64,000 bases of DNA from Anaerofustis stercorihominis (GCF_024623185.1 NZ_JANJZK010000007.1:1-64000); one strand, 5' to 3'. Positions 43,137-52,974 are shown, counted from the first letter of the stretch. Notes: a model not told the origin generated them from the sequence alone. Numbers and translations: made by a program.

Positions 43137-43919
43137 ATGGCATTTAATAAAAAGAATGTAACCTTAGAATATATAGCCAATGCAGGCGTTTTACTTGAAA
43201 ATAAGGGAAGAAAAGTATTGATAGATGCAGTGCATACTAAGCTCGTCCCTCCTTATTATAATACCGATGAGAAAGCTTTGAAATGTATGATAGAGGGTAG
43301 GGAACCTTATGATAAAATCGATGTAATGATATTTACTCATCATCATAGTGAACATTTTGATGCTTCTGCGGTTTGTGAGATACTTAAAAATAACAGACTT
43401 ACTCAGTTAATTTGTACATATACAATAAGGGATATGTTAAAAGAGGCACCAAACTTTGACCCAATCATAGTTTCTCAGGTTCATGAGCTTGATATTCCTT
43501 ATTCTAAGTCTATAGTTATAAGATTAAAAGATATCCCTTTTGAAGCTATATCAATGCAGCATGACGGAAAAAATTATGAAGATGTAGACAACTTTGCTTA
43601 TTATTTTGAGTTTGGCGGAAAGACTTTCATGCATCTGGGTGACAGTGCACCTGTTATCGAGAACTTTGAAGAAGCGGGTATGTTTGAAAAAGAAATAGAT
43701 GTTTTATTCGCACCTTTTCCTTATATAGGTCTTAAAGCAGGAAGAGAACTTATAAATAGATTAAACCCAAGAAGAGTTATCGTTGTACACCTACCTAATA
43801 AGGAGATGGATAAGGGAAACTGGCTATATAATACTTTTAGAGTGTTTAAAAAATATGAGAGAGAACTCCCTCCTACGGACTTCTTTACAAAACCGGGGGA
43901 AGAGATGACAATTAAATAA
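43137..43919 (+). CDS. MBL-fold metallo-hydrolase
   Basis: 260 residues. A beta-lactamase-fold hydrolase of the UlaG/YycJ-like kind: NAGVLLENKGRKVLIDA at the start, metal motif THHHSEHFDA at 67-76, HDGKN about residue 142, HLGDSAP about residue 163 and a C-terminal VVHLPN. In the canonical HxHxDH the Asp is replaced by Glu72. Substrate unknown. Single gene with AAAGAGG upstream. Confidence 0.85.
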   Translation: MAFNKKNVTLEYIANAGVLLENKGRKVLIDAVHTKLVPPYYNTDEKALKCMIEGREPYDKIDVMIFTHHHSEHFDASAVCEILKNNRLTQLICTYTIRDMLKEAPNFDPIIVSQVHELDIPYSKSIVIRLKDIPFEAISMQHDGKNYEDVDNFAYYFEFGGKTFMHLGDSAPVIENFEEAGMFEKEIDVLFAPFPYIGLKAGRELINRLNPRRVIVVHLPNKEMDKGNWLYNTFRVFKKYERELPPTDFFTKPGEEMTIK

Positions 43920-43924
43920 ATTTG

Positions 43925-43952
43925 AAAAGAAGCTTATGCTTCTTTTTATATT
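43925..43952 (+). terminator. Terminator of the MBL gene
   Basis: AGAAGC pairs with GCTTCT, followed by TTTTATATT, just after the stop codon. Confidence 0.78.
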
Positions 43953-44014
43953 ATAAAGAGTATAGATTTCTAATTGGATATATCTATTAAAATTACAACT
44001 ACATAATATAAATA

Positions 44015-44044
44015 ATAAAAAAGACCATATTTAATGGTCTTTTA
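44015..44044 (-). terminator. Terminator of lepB
   Basis: Minus strand AAAAGACCATT pairs with ATGGTCTTTTTT followed by ATTATT. Confidence 0.83.
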
Positions 44045-44560
44045 ATTTACTTTACCGAATTTACTGAATGGTAGAAGCCTGTAAACTATTTTAGCTTTGA
44101 ATTGATCTCTTGATATTAAGCCTATTCTGTCAGACCTGCTGTCTTCGGAATTAGGTCTGTTATCTCCCATTACAAAATATTTCCCTTCCGGTACTTTAGT
44201 CAAGGGATAATCTTCATATACCAAATCGTCACTTATATATGGTTCATCTATTTGTTCTCCGTTCACGTATACCTTTGAGTTCCTGATTTCAACGCTATCT
44301 CCCGGAAGTCCTATGACTCTTTTCACGTAGTCATTGTTTTCATCAATCTTAACGACTGCTATATCCTGAAATTTAGGTTCCCCTGTCAAATAAGATATTT
44401 TGCTTGCCAGTACTTTATCCGAATCGTTTAGGGTAGGGTACATACTGGTCTGTTTTACCATTACAGGTTCGCATATATATGTTCTTATAAGTAATGCCAA
44501 TATTACAGCTATGGCAATTGTTATTATCCAACTTAATACTTCTTTTATGCCGCTTTTCAT
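44042..44560 (-). CDS. lepB: Signal peptidase I
   Basis: 172 residues. Type I signal peptidase: one N-terminal membrane segment (about 10-30), catalytic Ser39 in QTSMYPT and Lys80 in YVKRVIGLPGD, and box E MGDNRPNSEDSR. Cleaves exported preproteins on the outer membrane face. TATA-rich gap of 70 nt to ung. RBS AGGAGA. Confidence 0.95.
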   Translation of the reverse strand: MKSGIKEVLSWIITIAIAVILALLIRTYICEPVMVKQTSMYPTLNDSDKVLASKISYLTGEPKFQDIAVVKIDENNDYVKRVIGLPGDSVEIRNSKVYVNGEQIDEPYISDDLVYEDYPLTKVPEGKYFVMGDNRPNSEDSRSDRIGLISRDQFKAKIVYRLLPFSKFGKVN

Positions 44561-44630
44561 ATTTATCTCCTAAAAATAAGTCTTTATATAATATACTGCC
44601 ATATTTATAAATTGTAAAGTGTTTTTTAAA

Positions 44631-45302
44631 TTATTCTAAAGAAAAATCGATAGGAGTTTGGCCCGTTTGTTCTAAAAAAGCATTTGCTTTTGAGAAAGGT
44701 TTACTTCCGAAAAATCCTCTGTTTGCGGATAGCGGGCTTGGATGAGGGCTTGTTAAAATTAAGTGATTGGGATTAGTTATAAGCTCTTTTTTCGAAATAG
44801 CAAAATTTCCCCAAAGTATAAATACCAATGGTTTCTCTCTCTCATTTAAAAGTTCTATTATCCTGTCTGTAAACTCTTCCCATCCGAGACTTCTGTGGCT
44901 CGCAGCACTGTTTGCTCTTACTGTAAGTACTGCATTTAATAATAGTACACCTTGTTTTGCCCAGGGTATAAGACATCCGGTCTTAGGCGGCTTTATTCCC
45001 AAATCATCTTCCATTTCTTTATATATATTAAGTAGGGAAGGGGGAGGCTGAACACCCTCTCTGACGGAAAATGAAAGCCCGTGAGCTTGTCCCTCACCGT
45101 GGTACGGATCCTGACCTATAATACATATTTTAGTATCTTCATAAGAAGTATAATGAAGTGCATTAAATAAATCATACATATCCGGATATATTTTATAATG
45201 TTTATATTCGTAAACCAGTTTTTTTCTCAGTTCCTTATAATAATCCTTTTGAAATTCATCTTTTAAAATTTCCTGCCAATCATTTTTAAATTCAACTGCC
45301 AT
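44631..45302 (-). CDS. ung: Uracil-DNA glycosylase
   Basis: 223 residues. Family 1 UDG; removes uracil from DNA. Motifs: catalytic-water loop [18 protein letters not shown] with Asp65, and the minor-groove loop [13 protein letters not shown] about residue 186. Length is normal. It is 11 nt after tcdA and probably co-transcribed; RBS AAGGAG. Confidence 0.97.
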   Translation of the reverse strand: MAVEFKNDWQEILKDEFQKDYYKELRKKLVYEYKHYKIYPDMYDLFNALHYTSYEDTKICIIGQDPYHGEGQAHGLSFSVREGVQPPPSLLNIYKEMEDDLGIKPPKTGCLIPWAKQGVLLLNAVLTVRANSAASHRSLGWEEFTDRIIELLNEREKPLVFILWGNFAISKKELITNPNHLILTSPHPSPLSANRGFFGSKPFSKANAFLEQTGQTPIDFSLE

Positions 45303-45313
45303 AATCTTTCTCC

Positions 45314-45988
45314 TTAAATTTCTATTAAATCGTTTATTACTTTATAAGCCATATTAATACCACATACACTTGGTGCAAATATCATGCTGGAAGGCTCTTT
45401 ATATCGTTTGTTTACTTCATTCTTAGAATAGCAGACCGTTAAATGTTTGATATTCCTCTTTCTTAGTTCTTTTCTGATTATTTTTGCCATAGGGCAGTAC
45501 TTGGTTTTATATATATCATCTATTATTATGTTTTCGGGAGATAATCTGTTTCCCATACCCATGGAAGATATTATTTTAATGTCATTGTTATAACAATACT
45601 CTATCAAATCAATTTTACTGGTCATTGAGTCTATTGCATCTATTACATAATCAAAATCTTTTTCTATTATATCTTTTAAATTTTCACTATTGATAAATTC
45701 TTTTATTTTTATTACATTGCAGCTTGGATTTATATCTTTTATCCTATCATATAATACATCTACTTTATATTTACCTATATTTGACGATAAAGAGATTATT
45801 TGTCTGTTTAAATTGGTGATATCTATAATATCATTATCTGCTATTGTAATATTGAAGATTCCGCTTCTTGCTATTGCTTCGGCTGCAAATCCTCCGACTC
45901 CGCCACAGCCGATTATCAATACTTTTTTGTTTTTTAGTCTTTCTACATTGTCTTTTCCTATAAGAAGTTCGTTCTTATAAAATCTCAT
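45314..45988 (-). CDS. tcdA: tRNA threonylcarbamoyladenosine dehydratase (TcdA/CsdL)
   Basis: 224 residues. ThiF/MoeB/HesA superfamily member with nucleotide-binding [17 protein letters not shown] at 28-44 and adenylation-site residues [29 protein letters not shown] in the C-terminal half is typical of the enzyme that cyclises t6A to ct6A in tRNA. No ubiquitin-like or CsdA/E partner is adjacent, which also fits TcdA. RBS AAGGAG. Confidence 0.9.
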   Translation of the reverse strand: MRFYKNELLIGKDNVERLKNKKVLIIGCGGVGGFAAEAIARSGIFNITIADNDIIDITNLNRQIISLSSNIGKYKVDVLYDRIKDINPSCNVIKIKEFINSENLKDIIEKDFDYVIDAIDSMTSKIDLIEYCYNNDIKIISSMGMGNRLSPENIIIDDIYKTKYCPMAKIIRKELRKRNIKHLTVCYSKNEVNKRYKEPSSMIFAPSVCGINMAYKVINDLIEI

Positions 45989-46002
45989 ATTATGCTCCTT
46001 AT

Positions 46003-46035
46003 AAAAATAACCACGGACCAGCCGTGGTTATACTT
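46003..46035 (-). terminator. Terminator of the DUF5317 gene
   Basis: Minus strand TAACCACGG pairs with CCGTGGTTA, followed by TTTTTAT. It lies between the DUF5317 gene stop and the tcdA start. Confidence 0.82.
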
Positions 46036-46036
46036 T

Positions 46037-48352
46037 TTATTGATTATCTTTTTTCCAGAACTTAATTTCCACATCTCCGATTTTCATTTCCACTTTTTCA
46101 TATGGATTTGGAACTTCTCTTCCGCTTTCATCCAAAACAGGTTCTTTAGTCGTTCTTAAAACTTGTTCTTTAGGATAGTTGTAATTGTCTCTGTTTGTAC
46201 TTACTGTTCTTCCGGTAGATGAGTCATTGACTATAGTCATACTAGGTTCTCTTTGTGGTTGAGTATTTATAACCGACTGAGAATACTTATCTCTTCTTGG
46301 TTTTTCATTTTGAGGTTCTACTCTTCTTGTGAAAGTCTCCTGTGGCTCCGGTCTGAATTGTTCAAATTCCTGTTTATCTTCTACTATTTCTTCTTTTGCT
46401 TTATCTATAAAGCTTGGTGTAGATGTTAGATTAGGTATATTAGATTTCCTTACCGGGATTTTCCTTGGAGTATCTTTTGGTATTTGGGGCTCTACTTTGT
46501 CTCCTTTTACCTTTGCAAGTCCTCCTCCGCTCATAACGTATATCCCGTTATCATCTATTTCAGGTGATGATAAAGCTTCTTCTCTTCTTGATGATGTACC
46601 TTTTTTAAATTTGTAATAAGGATTTTCAACAATTCTTCCGTCAGCAATAATGAAAGGACTGTCTACATCGACATCAGGCATAGGATTTACAGGATCGGAT
46701 GTTTTTACTTTAGTTGTTCCGACTCTTCTAAGCATTTCTTTTGCATCTTTTATGTTTTCACTTGATGAAATACTAGGTTTGCTATCTAATAATTCTTCAT
46801 CTTCTTTTGTAACAATATTAGAAGTATCTTCTTCTTCGTATTCCTCTATTTTATCATAATCTTCAGCTTCTACTGTTTCCACTTCACTTATATTATCTTC
46901 ATCGTCTTTAAAGAAGTCATAATCAATACCGCTGTCTTCGTTATCTTCTTCAGCTAAAGCTAGTTCTTCTGTGTTATCAGCATCCAGTATGCTTTTAACA
47001 TCATCATCTTCATTGGATAAGTTTCTAAGTTCATTTAGAAGTTCGTTGATATCTTCGTCGTCTTCATCGTCTCCAAGAGCTTCATTCAATAACTCTTCAA
47101 GGTCAGGTTCTTTTTCATCTTTTTTATTATCTGTCATAGCAAGTCCTGCTGCGGCAAGTCCCGCTGCACCGGCTATCGGTGCTATATCTTCGAATAAGTT
47201 ATTATCATTGTCATTTATTTCTTCTATCGGCGATATATCTTCGGTTTCTTCTCCAAATGCATCATCTAATAATGAATCAAAGGAATCTTCTTCACTTTCG
47301 TTTTCAAATTCATCTTCTGAGAATGCATCATCCATTAGCTCGTCCAATGATGCGTCTTCATTAAATAACTCTTCTTCGTTTTCATTAAACTCATCTTCAA
47401 GTTCTTTTAATAAATCTTCATCTTCTAACTTAGAACCTTCTTCTTCAAGTTCTGACAGCTCTTCTTCGTTTATAGCTTCTTCAGCTTCTTCGCTCATATC
47501 CTGTTCATTTAAATCATCGAGTTCAAAATCTGCAAAGAAGTCATCGCCGAGTTCTTCGTTAGTACTTTGAAGTGCGTCATCTTTTAAATCGTCAAATGTA
47601 TGGTCATCGTCGCTAGGTTCTAAAAGCTCTTTTGTTTCATCGCTTATGTTTGTGGTATAGTCAAGATCATCGTCTGATATATCATCTTTACCTTTAGCTT
47701 CTTTTTTTACTTCCAAAGCATCGTCAAGAAGCGGGATATCTTTTTTATCTTCACTGCTTAATTCACTCATGTATTTTTCATATTCGTCTTCATCCATATA
47801 CTGAGTGGTCATAATGCTTTGTATAAACCCAAATGAAGCTATACCCATGACTATGGTTCCGGGAGTTAATACTTCTCCTAAAATCGAAGGTAGGGGAAGA
47901 GGAATGATCGCTCCCAAATATTTCCATAAGAATATCGTTGAGTCGGTTGCAACAGCCATGGTTGAACCAAATTTGGTCATATAAGATCCGACGGCGTTGC
48001 CAAGTCCAGCTGTAGCGAGTGCAGTTTCACTTACAGGCATTAGACCTCCGTTTAAAACGATTATAACGAAGTTCATTAAAGCTCCGATAAGCAGACCGTA
48101 AGCCCATATTCCTTCTAAATTTAAGAATAATCCCACAAATAATAATATGTATGCTGCTATTGTTATCCAGAAGGCATAATCATTTAATGCTGTGACACCT
48201 GCCAGAGCCAATACTTTCTGAGACATGAAAAGCACTATGGCTACAAGGAAAATGTACCAGCCTCTCAGTCCTCCGATAAAAAAGTTTTTTATACTTCCTT
48301 TTCGTATTAGTCCAACTATTATGGATATAATTGCGATTTCAAGTAAAAACAT
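46037..48352 (-). CDS. DUF5317 membrane protein with very long acidic low-complexity tail
   Basis: 771 residues. Residues 1-170 are a DUF5317-like membrane domain with about five segments (MFLLEIAIISIIVGLIRKGS start). From about 185 to 560 the chain is extremely Glu/Asp/Leu-rich (repeats like ELLNELxxLxxEDD, DDAFxEE), interrupted by one short Ala-rich hydrophobic stretch (PIAGAAGLAAAGLAM) about residue 400. The C-terminal 200 residues are polar, with Pro/Arg/Gln, and end in PNPYEKVEMKIGDVEIKFWKK. I start at ATG 48352 with AAGGA upstream; TTG 48358 is possible. The function of the fusion is unknown. Confidence 0.82.
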   Translation of the reverse strand: MFLLEIAIISIIVGLIRKGSIKNFFIGGLRGWYIFLVAIVLFMSQKVLALAGVTALNDYAFWITIAAYILLFVGLFLNLEGIWAYGLLIGALMNFVIIVLNGGLMPVSETALATAGLGNAVGSYMTKFGSTMAVATDSTIFLWKYLGAIIPLPLPSILGEVLTPGTIVMGIASFGFIQSIMTTQYMDEDEYEKYMSELSSEDKKDIPLLDDALEVKKEAKGKDDISDDDLDYTTNISDETKELLEPSDDDHTFDDLKDDALQSTNEELGDDFFADFELDDLNEQDMSEEAEEAINEEELSELEEEGSKLEDEDLLKELEDEFNENEEELFNEDASLDELMDDAFSEDEFENESEEDSFDSLLDDAFGEETEDISPIEEINDNDNNLFEDIAPIAGAAGLAAAGLAMTDNKKDEKEPDLEELLNEALGDDEDDEDINELLNELRNLSNEDDDVKSILDADNTEELALAEEDNEDSGIDYDFFKDDEDNISEVETVEAEDYDKIEEYEEEDTSNIVTKEDEELLDSKPSISSSENIKDAKEMLRRVGTTKVKTSDPVNPMPDVDVDSPFIIADGRIVENPYYKFKKGTSSRREEALSSPEIDDNGIYVMSGGGLAKVKGDKVEPQIPKDTPRKIPVRKSNIPNLTSTPSFIDKAKEEIVEDKQEFEQFRPEPQETFTRRVEPQNEKPRRDKYSQSVINTQPQREPSMTIVNDSSTGRTVSTNRDNYNYPKEQVLRTTKEPVLDESGREVPNPYEKVEMKIGDVEIKFWKKDNQ

Positions 48353-48451
48353 AATCAATTCCTTTCCTATACCGTAAAAAAGCTAAAGTATTATTAATCT
48401 ATTCGTTCTAATAAAAATAAATATTTTATACAATTTTCTACCAAATATTGT

Positions 48452-48485
48452 TGTAGTGCCTATAGCTAAAACCATAGACACTACA
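48452..48485. other. Hairpin between hpf and the DUF5317 gene
   Basis: TGTAGTG pairs with CACTACA and CTATAG-type arms extend the stem to about 12 bp. There is no T-run on the minus strand, so it is a processing or stability element more than a clear terminator. Confidence 0.5.
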
Positions 48486-48533
48486 TTTTAACATTTTTCT
48501 GAATAAAAATTCAATACTTTTTAAGAATTTAGT

Positions 48534-49055
48534 CTAAAATTCTGGCTCAATTAAGCCATATTGACCATCTTTTCTCTTATATATTACATTTACTGCTTCA
48601 TCATCCGCATTTAGGAATACAAAAAACATGTGTCCGAGTAGTTCCATTTGTAATGCAGCTTCTTCCGCAGACATTGGTTTGATTGCAAATTTTTTGCTTT
48701 TAACGATCTTTAAATCTTCTTGTTCTACATCTTCTTCGCTTTCATCATATCTGATAGAGTCGGTTAACTTTCTTTTAAGTTTTTCTTTGTTTTTCTTGAT
48801 TTGAGCTTCCAATTTTTCTATTGCTTTGTCCGCTGCATTTCTAACATCTCTATCTGATACTTCTACTCTAAGAAATGTAGAGTCAACCGTAACAGTGATT
48901 TCAGTTGTAACAAGGCCTCTTATTTCGCTTATCATAATGTTTGCTTTAGGATCTTTTGGAAAATATTTATCTAGTTTAGATAATTTCTTTTCCAGTTCCT
49001 TTTCAAGTAAAGCATAGTCACCATTATAATTTTTGAATTTAATGTCAGTTCTCAT
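48534..49055 (-). CDS. hpf: Ribosome hibernation promoting factor, long form
   Basis: 173 residues. N-terminal HPF/YfiA domain (1-100; binds the 30S decoding region) and a C-terminal dimerisation domain (about 118-173) with FAIKPMSAEEAALQMELLGHMFFVF and YGLIEPEF. This long form drives formation of 100S ribosomes in stationary phase. RBS GAGG. Upstream is a 350-bp leader with an 11-bp perfect inverted repeat. Confidence 0.96.
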   Translation of the reverse strand: MRTDIKFKNYNGDYALLEKELEKKLSKLDKYFPKDPKANIMISEIRGLVTTEITVTVDSTFLRVEVSDRDVRNAADKAIEKLEAQIKKNKEKLKRKLTDSIRYDESEEDVEQEDLKIVKSKKFAIKPMSAEEAALQMELLGHMFFVFLNADDEAVNVIYKRKDGQYGLIEPEF

Positions 49056-49408
49056 GTTATTTACCTCGTTTCTTTAATAAATGGTTTTGTACTAGAATAT
49101 GAATTTAGTCTTTTTAATATTCTAGTAATATCTCTCAACAAACTTATCATTATTAATCAAACATCATCAACTATTTTTTTAATATTATTTCTTTTGATGG
49201 TTTAATTACTTTTAGGTAAATTTGTCTTGGTCATATTTGATTTGTTTTCGAACTAATTATGTTTTGGTTTGTTTTTAAATATATTATGTATTTGTATTTA
49301 TCATATCTACTATATGTAGATTTATTTTCAAGTTATAATATGTATATATAATTATTAATTTATTTATATTATAACACGTTTTCATAAATTTTCTACTTTT
49401 ATAGTCTT
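49056..49408. other. hpf upstream region with long inverted repeat
   Basis: No gene. TACTAGAATAT (49090-49100) and ATATTCTAGTA (49117-49127) form a perfect 11-bp inverted repeat within about 35-75 nt of the hpf start, in its probable leader. A smaller dyad ATCTAC/GTAGAT is at 49305-49321. The rest is AT-rich and contains the hpf promoter, which I cannot place. Confidence 0.5.
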
Positions 49409-50149
49409 TTAATTGATATTTTTTTTGGAAGTTATGGTTAAAAAGTATATTTTATTTGCATTATGCTCAAGAAGGACTTTACTTATCTCGTTTATAGTTG
49501 CACTTGTCGTTAAAACATCATCAACAATTAATATTGTTTTACCTTTTATATCATTATCATTCTTAACACTAAATGCTCCTTTTAAGTTTGCTTTTCTTTC
49601 CTTTTCGCTAAGACCGATTTGATCTTTTGTCGCTATTTCTTTAATCACTATATCTTCTCTTAAAGGTAAGGTTCTTTTGTCACAAAAGCCCTTAGCTATT
49701 AAATATGCTTGATTATATCCTCTTTTTATAAATCTTATTTTATCCGAAGGGGTAGGGATGACCATATCTACTTCGCTTAGGAAGTCTAAATTTATAGTGT
49801 TTTTATATAAAACTTCACCTAAATTCATTGCAAGTCTTTCATACCCTCCGTATTTAATTTTCTTTATAATTCTCTTGGAATATTTATCATAACTCCATAA
49901 ACTATAACCTGCCGTGAAATAATTTTCATCCTTTTCACAGTTTTCACAAATATTTGAATATCCGTCGCTATCCATGGCTCTTCCGCAAATATCACATCTT
50001 CTGCTGTGTATCCATTCCATTTTATCATCGCATTTACTGCAGTAAATATCATCTTTATGGATTAAAATCCTATTGCAGACGCTGCATTTGGGATTTCTTG
50101 GAAACAATATTTTATTCATTACTTCTTTTATTACATTATTTTCCCTCAT
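49409..50149 (-). CDS. comF: ComF family protein
   Basis: 246 residues. N-terminal double zinc ribbon (CSVCNRI, CSKC, CDICG, CENC) and a phosphoribosyltransferase-like domain with the PRPP loop ILIVDDVLTTSATI near residue 212. In naturally competent bacteria ComF assists DNA uptake; elsewhere its role is unclear. I choose ATG 50149 (AAAGGA upstream) because the longer frame to 50221 overlaps recD2 and starts with non-family residues. It starts 13 nt after the recD2 stop. Confidence 0.9.
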   Translation of the reverse strand: MRENNVIKEVMNKILFPRNPKCSVCNRILIHKDDIYCSKCDDKMEWIHSRRCDICGRAMDSDGYSNICENCEKDENYFTAGYSLWSYDKYSKRIIKKIKYGGYERLAMNLGEVLYKNTINLDFLSEVDMVIPTPSDKIRFIKRGYNQAYLIAKGFCDKRTLPLREDIVIKEIATKDQIGLSEKERKANLKGAFSVKNDNDIKGKTILIVDDVLTTSATINEISKVLLEHNANKIYFLTITSKKNIN

Positions 50150-50162
50150 TTTTTTGTTTCCT

Positions 50163-52376
50163 TTATAAAAAGTCGTGCAGCCTTTTGGCAAGTGTAGTTT
50201 TTCTTTTATTCTTTTGAACACTTTTGATCATTGATTTAAGTCCGTTGACTTCTCCAATCAAAATGACCATTTCTTTGGCTCTTGTAACGGCAGTATATAA
50301 TAGATTTCTGTTTAAAAATCCGGAATATCCGCTGAATATCGGTATTATAATGGCTTTAAATTCACTTCCTTGGCTCTTGTGTACGGTAATGGCATAAGAA
50401 AGATTTAATTCTTCCATTTGCTCTTTAGGGTATATAACTCTTTTTTCATCATCAAATATGATTTCAAGAGTTTGTTTTTCTTTATCTATTTTTTTGATTA
50501 TTCCCATATCTCCATTGAAAACACCTTCACCTTTTTTAAGGGTATTTATATCTGTCCACTTGATTTGATAATTGTTTTTTATTTGCATTACCTTATCATT
50601 TTCTCTAAAGGTAGTCGAACCGTGCTGTATCTCATTTTTTGCATTATGTGCTGGATTTAATATATCCTGCACCGATTTATTTAGTTCGCTTACGCCTGCA
50701 AGTCCTTTTTTCAGCGGAGATATGATTTGAAAATCTTTTAGTAAATCATATTTTTTCAAAGGTGTATTTTTATAGTTGTAAACTATATTTAATATATTTC
50801 TTTTGATTTTTTCTTGAGTTATGGTATTTATAAAATAAAAATCGTCTGCTTCTTTTTTTAGTATCGGCATCTTACCTTTATTGATCCTATGTGCGTTTGT
50901 TATTATCAAGCTTTCTTTATCCTGACGATATATAGTATCGAGTTTTGTAACGGGAAATATTTCACTTGATATTAAATCTGAAAGGACATTTCCTGCGCCC
51001 ACTGACGGAAGCTGATCTATATCTCCTACGAATAGTAACGAGGTTTTAGGTTTTACAGCCTTTAAAAATGCATCAAAAAGAGAAATATCGACCATACTCA
51101 TTTCATCAATTATAATATATTCGCTGTCTATAGTGTTATCTTCATTTTTTCCAAAGGACAGAAAGTGGTCATCTTCCAATGTGTATTCATATTCAAGGAG
51201 CCTATGGATCGTTTTTGCTTCGCTTTTGGTGGACTCACTCATTCTTTTTGCAGCTCTTCCTGTAGGAGCCGTTAGGGTATATTTTTTACCTATACTTCCA
51301 AGGATATAAATAATAGCATTTATAATCGTGGTTTTACCTGTTCCGGGTCCCCCTGTAATTATAGATACTTTTGATTTTATTGCACTTATTACTGCCTCTT
51401 TCTGTGTTTTATCAAGGTTTATCTTGTTTATTTCTTCATACTTTTTAATGAGCTTATCAAAGTCAATTTCCTCATTGTCCTTTTCATTATAAGAAATTAA
51501 ACTCATAAGGTTCTTGGCACTTTCGATCTCGCACTCATATAATTCTTTTAAAAAACATCTTTCTTCATCTTCCGTAACTTCGAGTATTACACTGTCATCT
51601 AAAAATAAGTTAGCTAAATTATGAGATATTATATCCTTGTTAACTCCAAGTATCTTAGCAACTTTGTCTTCGAGCTCATCCTTTAATATATAAGTATTTC
51701 CGTCTCTGTAACAACTGCTTAGAGTATATTTGATCCCGCTTATTATTCTGTAAGGACTTTCCATTTCTATTCCTACGCTCATGGCAATTTGGTCTGCCCT
51801 TTTAAAGCCTATCCCGTATACATCATCAATCAGCGCATATGGATTTGTTTGAATTATGTTTAAAGTGTCTCCCTTATATTCGTCGTATAATTTTTTTGCA
51901 TAGTTAGGCTTGATATTATATTTAGAAAGTTTTAAGACAATATCTCTCATATTTCCTTGATTTTTATATTCCAGACCGACTAAAAGTGCAGTCTTTTTCC
52001 CTATACCTTTTACTTCTGAAAGTCTCATTGGATCTTTTTCTAAAATTTCCAGCGTTTTATCTCCGAAATGCTCTACTATTTCTTTTGCTTTTTTAGGTCC
52101 GATACCTCCGACCATTCCGCTTTTTAAATAGTTATAAATAGAATCGGTATCGGTAGGGATGACTATCTCAAGTTTTTCTACCTTGAATTGTTCTCCGTAT
52201 TTTATATGATTGATATATTCACCTTCAGCTTCTATTTCTATTCCAGGTTTTAAATTTTCAAAATACCCAACAATGGTGATTAAAATATCGTTCACATCCA
52301 CATCTGCAATTGTGTATAAGTTATCTGAATTGTGATATATTATCCTGTCTATCGTTCCCTTTATCGTTTCAACCAT
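50163..52376 (-). CDS. recD2: RecD2-type ATP-dependent DNA helicase
   Basis: 737 residues. Superfamily 1B 5'-3' helicase. Domains: N-terminal OB-like region, helix-hairpin-helix modules (GGIGPKKAKEI, VKGIGKKTA), then motif I GGPGTGKTT at 342-350, DEMSMVD about 425, and the C-terminal UvrD-like VHKSQGSEF and TAVTRAKE. The long N-terminal region defines RecD2, which works without RecBC. GAGGT precedes the ATG. The operon with comF is common in Firmicutes. Confidence 0.95.
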   Translation of the reverse strand: MVETIKGTIDRIIYHNSDNLYTIADVDVNDILITIVGYFENLKPGIEIEAEGEYINHIKYGEQFKVEKLEIVIPTDTDSIYNYLKSGMVGGIGPKKAKEIVEHFGDKTLEILEKDPMRLSEVKGIGKKTALLVGLEYKNQGNMRDIVLKLSKYNIKPNYAKKLYDEYKGDTLNIIQTNPYALIDDVYGIGFKRADQIAMSVGIEMESPYRIISGIKYTLSSCYRDGNTYILKDELEDKVAKILGVNKDIISHNLANLFLDDSVILEVTEDEERCFLKELYECEIESAKNLMSLISYNEKDNEEIDFDKLIKKYEEINKINLDKTQKEAVISAIKSKVSIITGGPGTGKTTIINAIIYILGSIGKKYTLTAPTGRAAKRMSESTKSEAKTIHRLLEYEYTLEDDHFLSFGKNEDNTIDSEYIIIDEMSMVDISLFDAFLKAVKPKTSLLFVGDIDQLPSVGAGNVLSDLISSEIFPVTKLDTIYRQDKESLIITNAHRINKGKMPILKKEADDFYFINTITQEKIKRNILNIVYNYKNTPLKKYDLLKDFQIISPLKKGLAGVSELNKSVQDILNPAHNAKNEIQHGSTTFRENDKVMQIKNNYQIKWTDINTLKKGEGVFNGDMGIIKKIDKEKQTLEIIFDDEKRVIYPKEQMEELNLSYAITVHKSQGSEFKAIIIPIFSGYSGFLNRNLLYTAVTRAKEMVILIGEVNGLKSMIKSVQKNKRKTTLAKRLHDFL

Positions 52377-52493
52377 TTTTTTACCTCATTAATAAAAAAA
52401 TTATATCATAATTAGTAAAAAAGTTATATAATCTATAGTTAAAAATTAAAAACTGTGATAATATAGGTAAAACGAAAGTTTTGAGAGGGAATT

Positions 52494-52934
52494 ATGAAAA
52501 AGTTTTTATGTAGCATGCTTCTTATAATGTTGTCATGTGTATTTTTCTTTTCTTGTTCTTCTGTTAATAAGGCAGAACCAATAGGGGAGTACAGTGATGT
52601 ACTGAAATCTTCTAATAAAATTGAAGTAATGGATAGAACTAATGATAAAGTTATAAAGGTAATAAGAGATAAAAAACGAATAGCAAAATTTGTGGATAAT
52701 TTGCAGATAGATAAATGGAAAGCAAGCGATAAATCCAATTATAAACGTAGTGATAAAAGCTCATTTGATAAAGAATACTGCTATGAATACATATTAAGCG
52801 ATGAAAAAGATACGAACAGCTTTGCTGTTTATAAGGATAAATCTGTCGTTAGATTCAAATCGATAGGTGCCAGATATGATTTTGCTGTACCCGATGATGT
52901 TGCAAATTATATGAGAAATGCAAATGAAATTTAA
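52494..52934 (+). CDS. Putative lipoprotein of unknown function
   Basis: 146 residues. Lipobox FFSC (Cys20 or so) after a hydrophobic signal, so a membrane-anchored lipoprotein. The mature part (about 120 residues, Lys/Asp-rich) has KVIRDKKRIAKFVDNLQIDKW, suggesting a small alpha/beta domain, but no family is recognised. GAGAGG upstream of ATG; transcribed divergently from recD2. Confidence 0.75.
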   Translation: MKKFLCSMLLIMLSCVFFFSCSSVNKAEPIGEYSDVLKSSNKIEVMDRTNDKVIKVIRDKKRIAKFVDNLQIDKWKASDKSNYKRSDKSSFDKEYCYEYILSDEKDTNSFAVYKDKSVVRFKSIGARYDFAVPDDVANYMRNANEI

Positions 52935-52971
52935 AACCTCACATAATATTTTATGTGAGGTTTATTTTTAT
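52933..52971 (+). terminator. Terminator of the lipoprotein gene
   Basis: AAACCTCACATAA pairs perfectly with TTATGTGAGGTTT, followed by ATTTTTAT. Confidence 0.88.
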
Positions 52972-52974
52972 AAT

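Noticed and set aside
46971-47570. Ser-rich 199-codon plus-strand frame
   Set aside because: It is the antisense shadow of the acidic Glu/Asp-rich tail; GAA/GAT codons read as TTC/ATC/TCT on the other strand.
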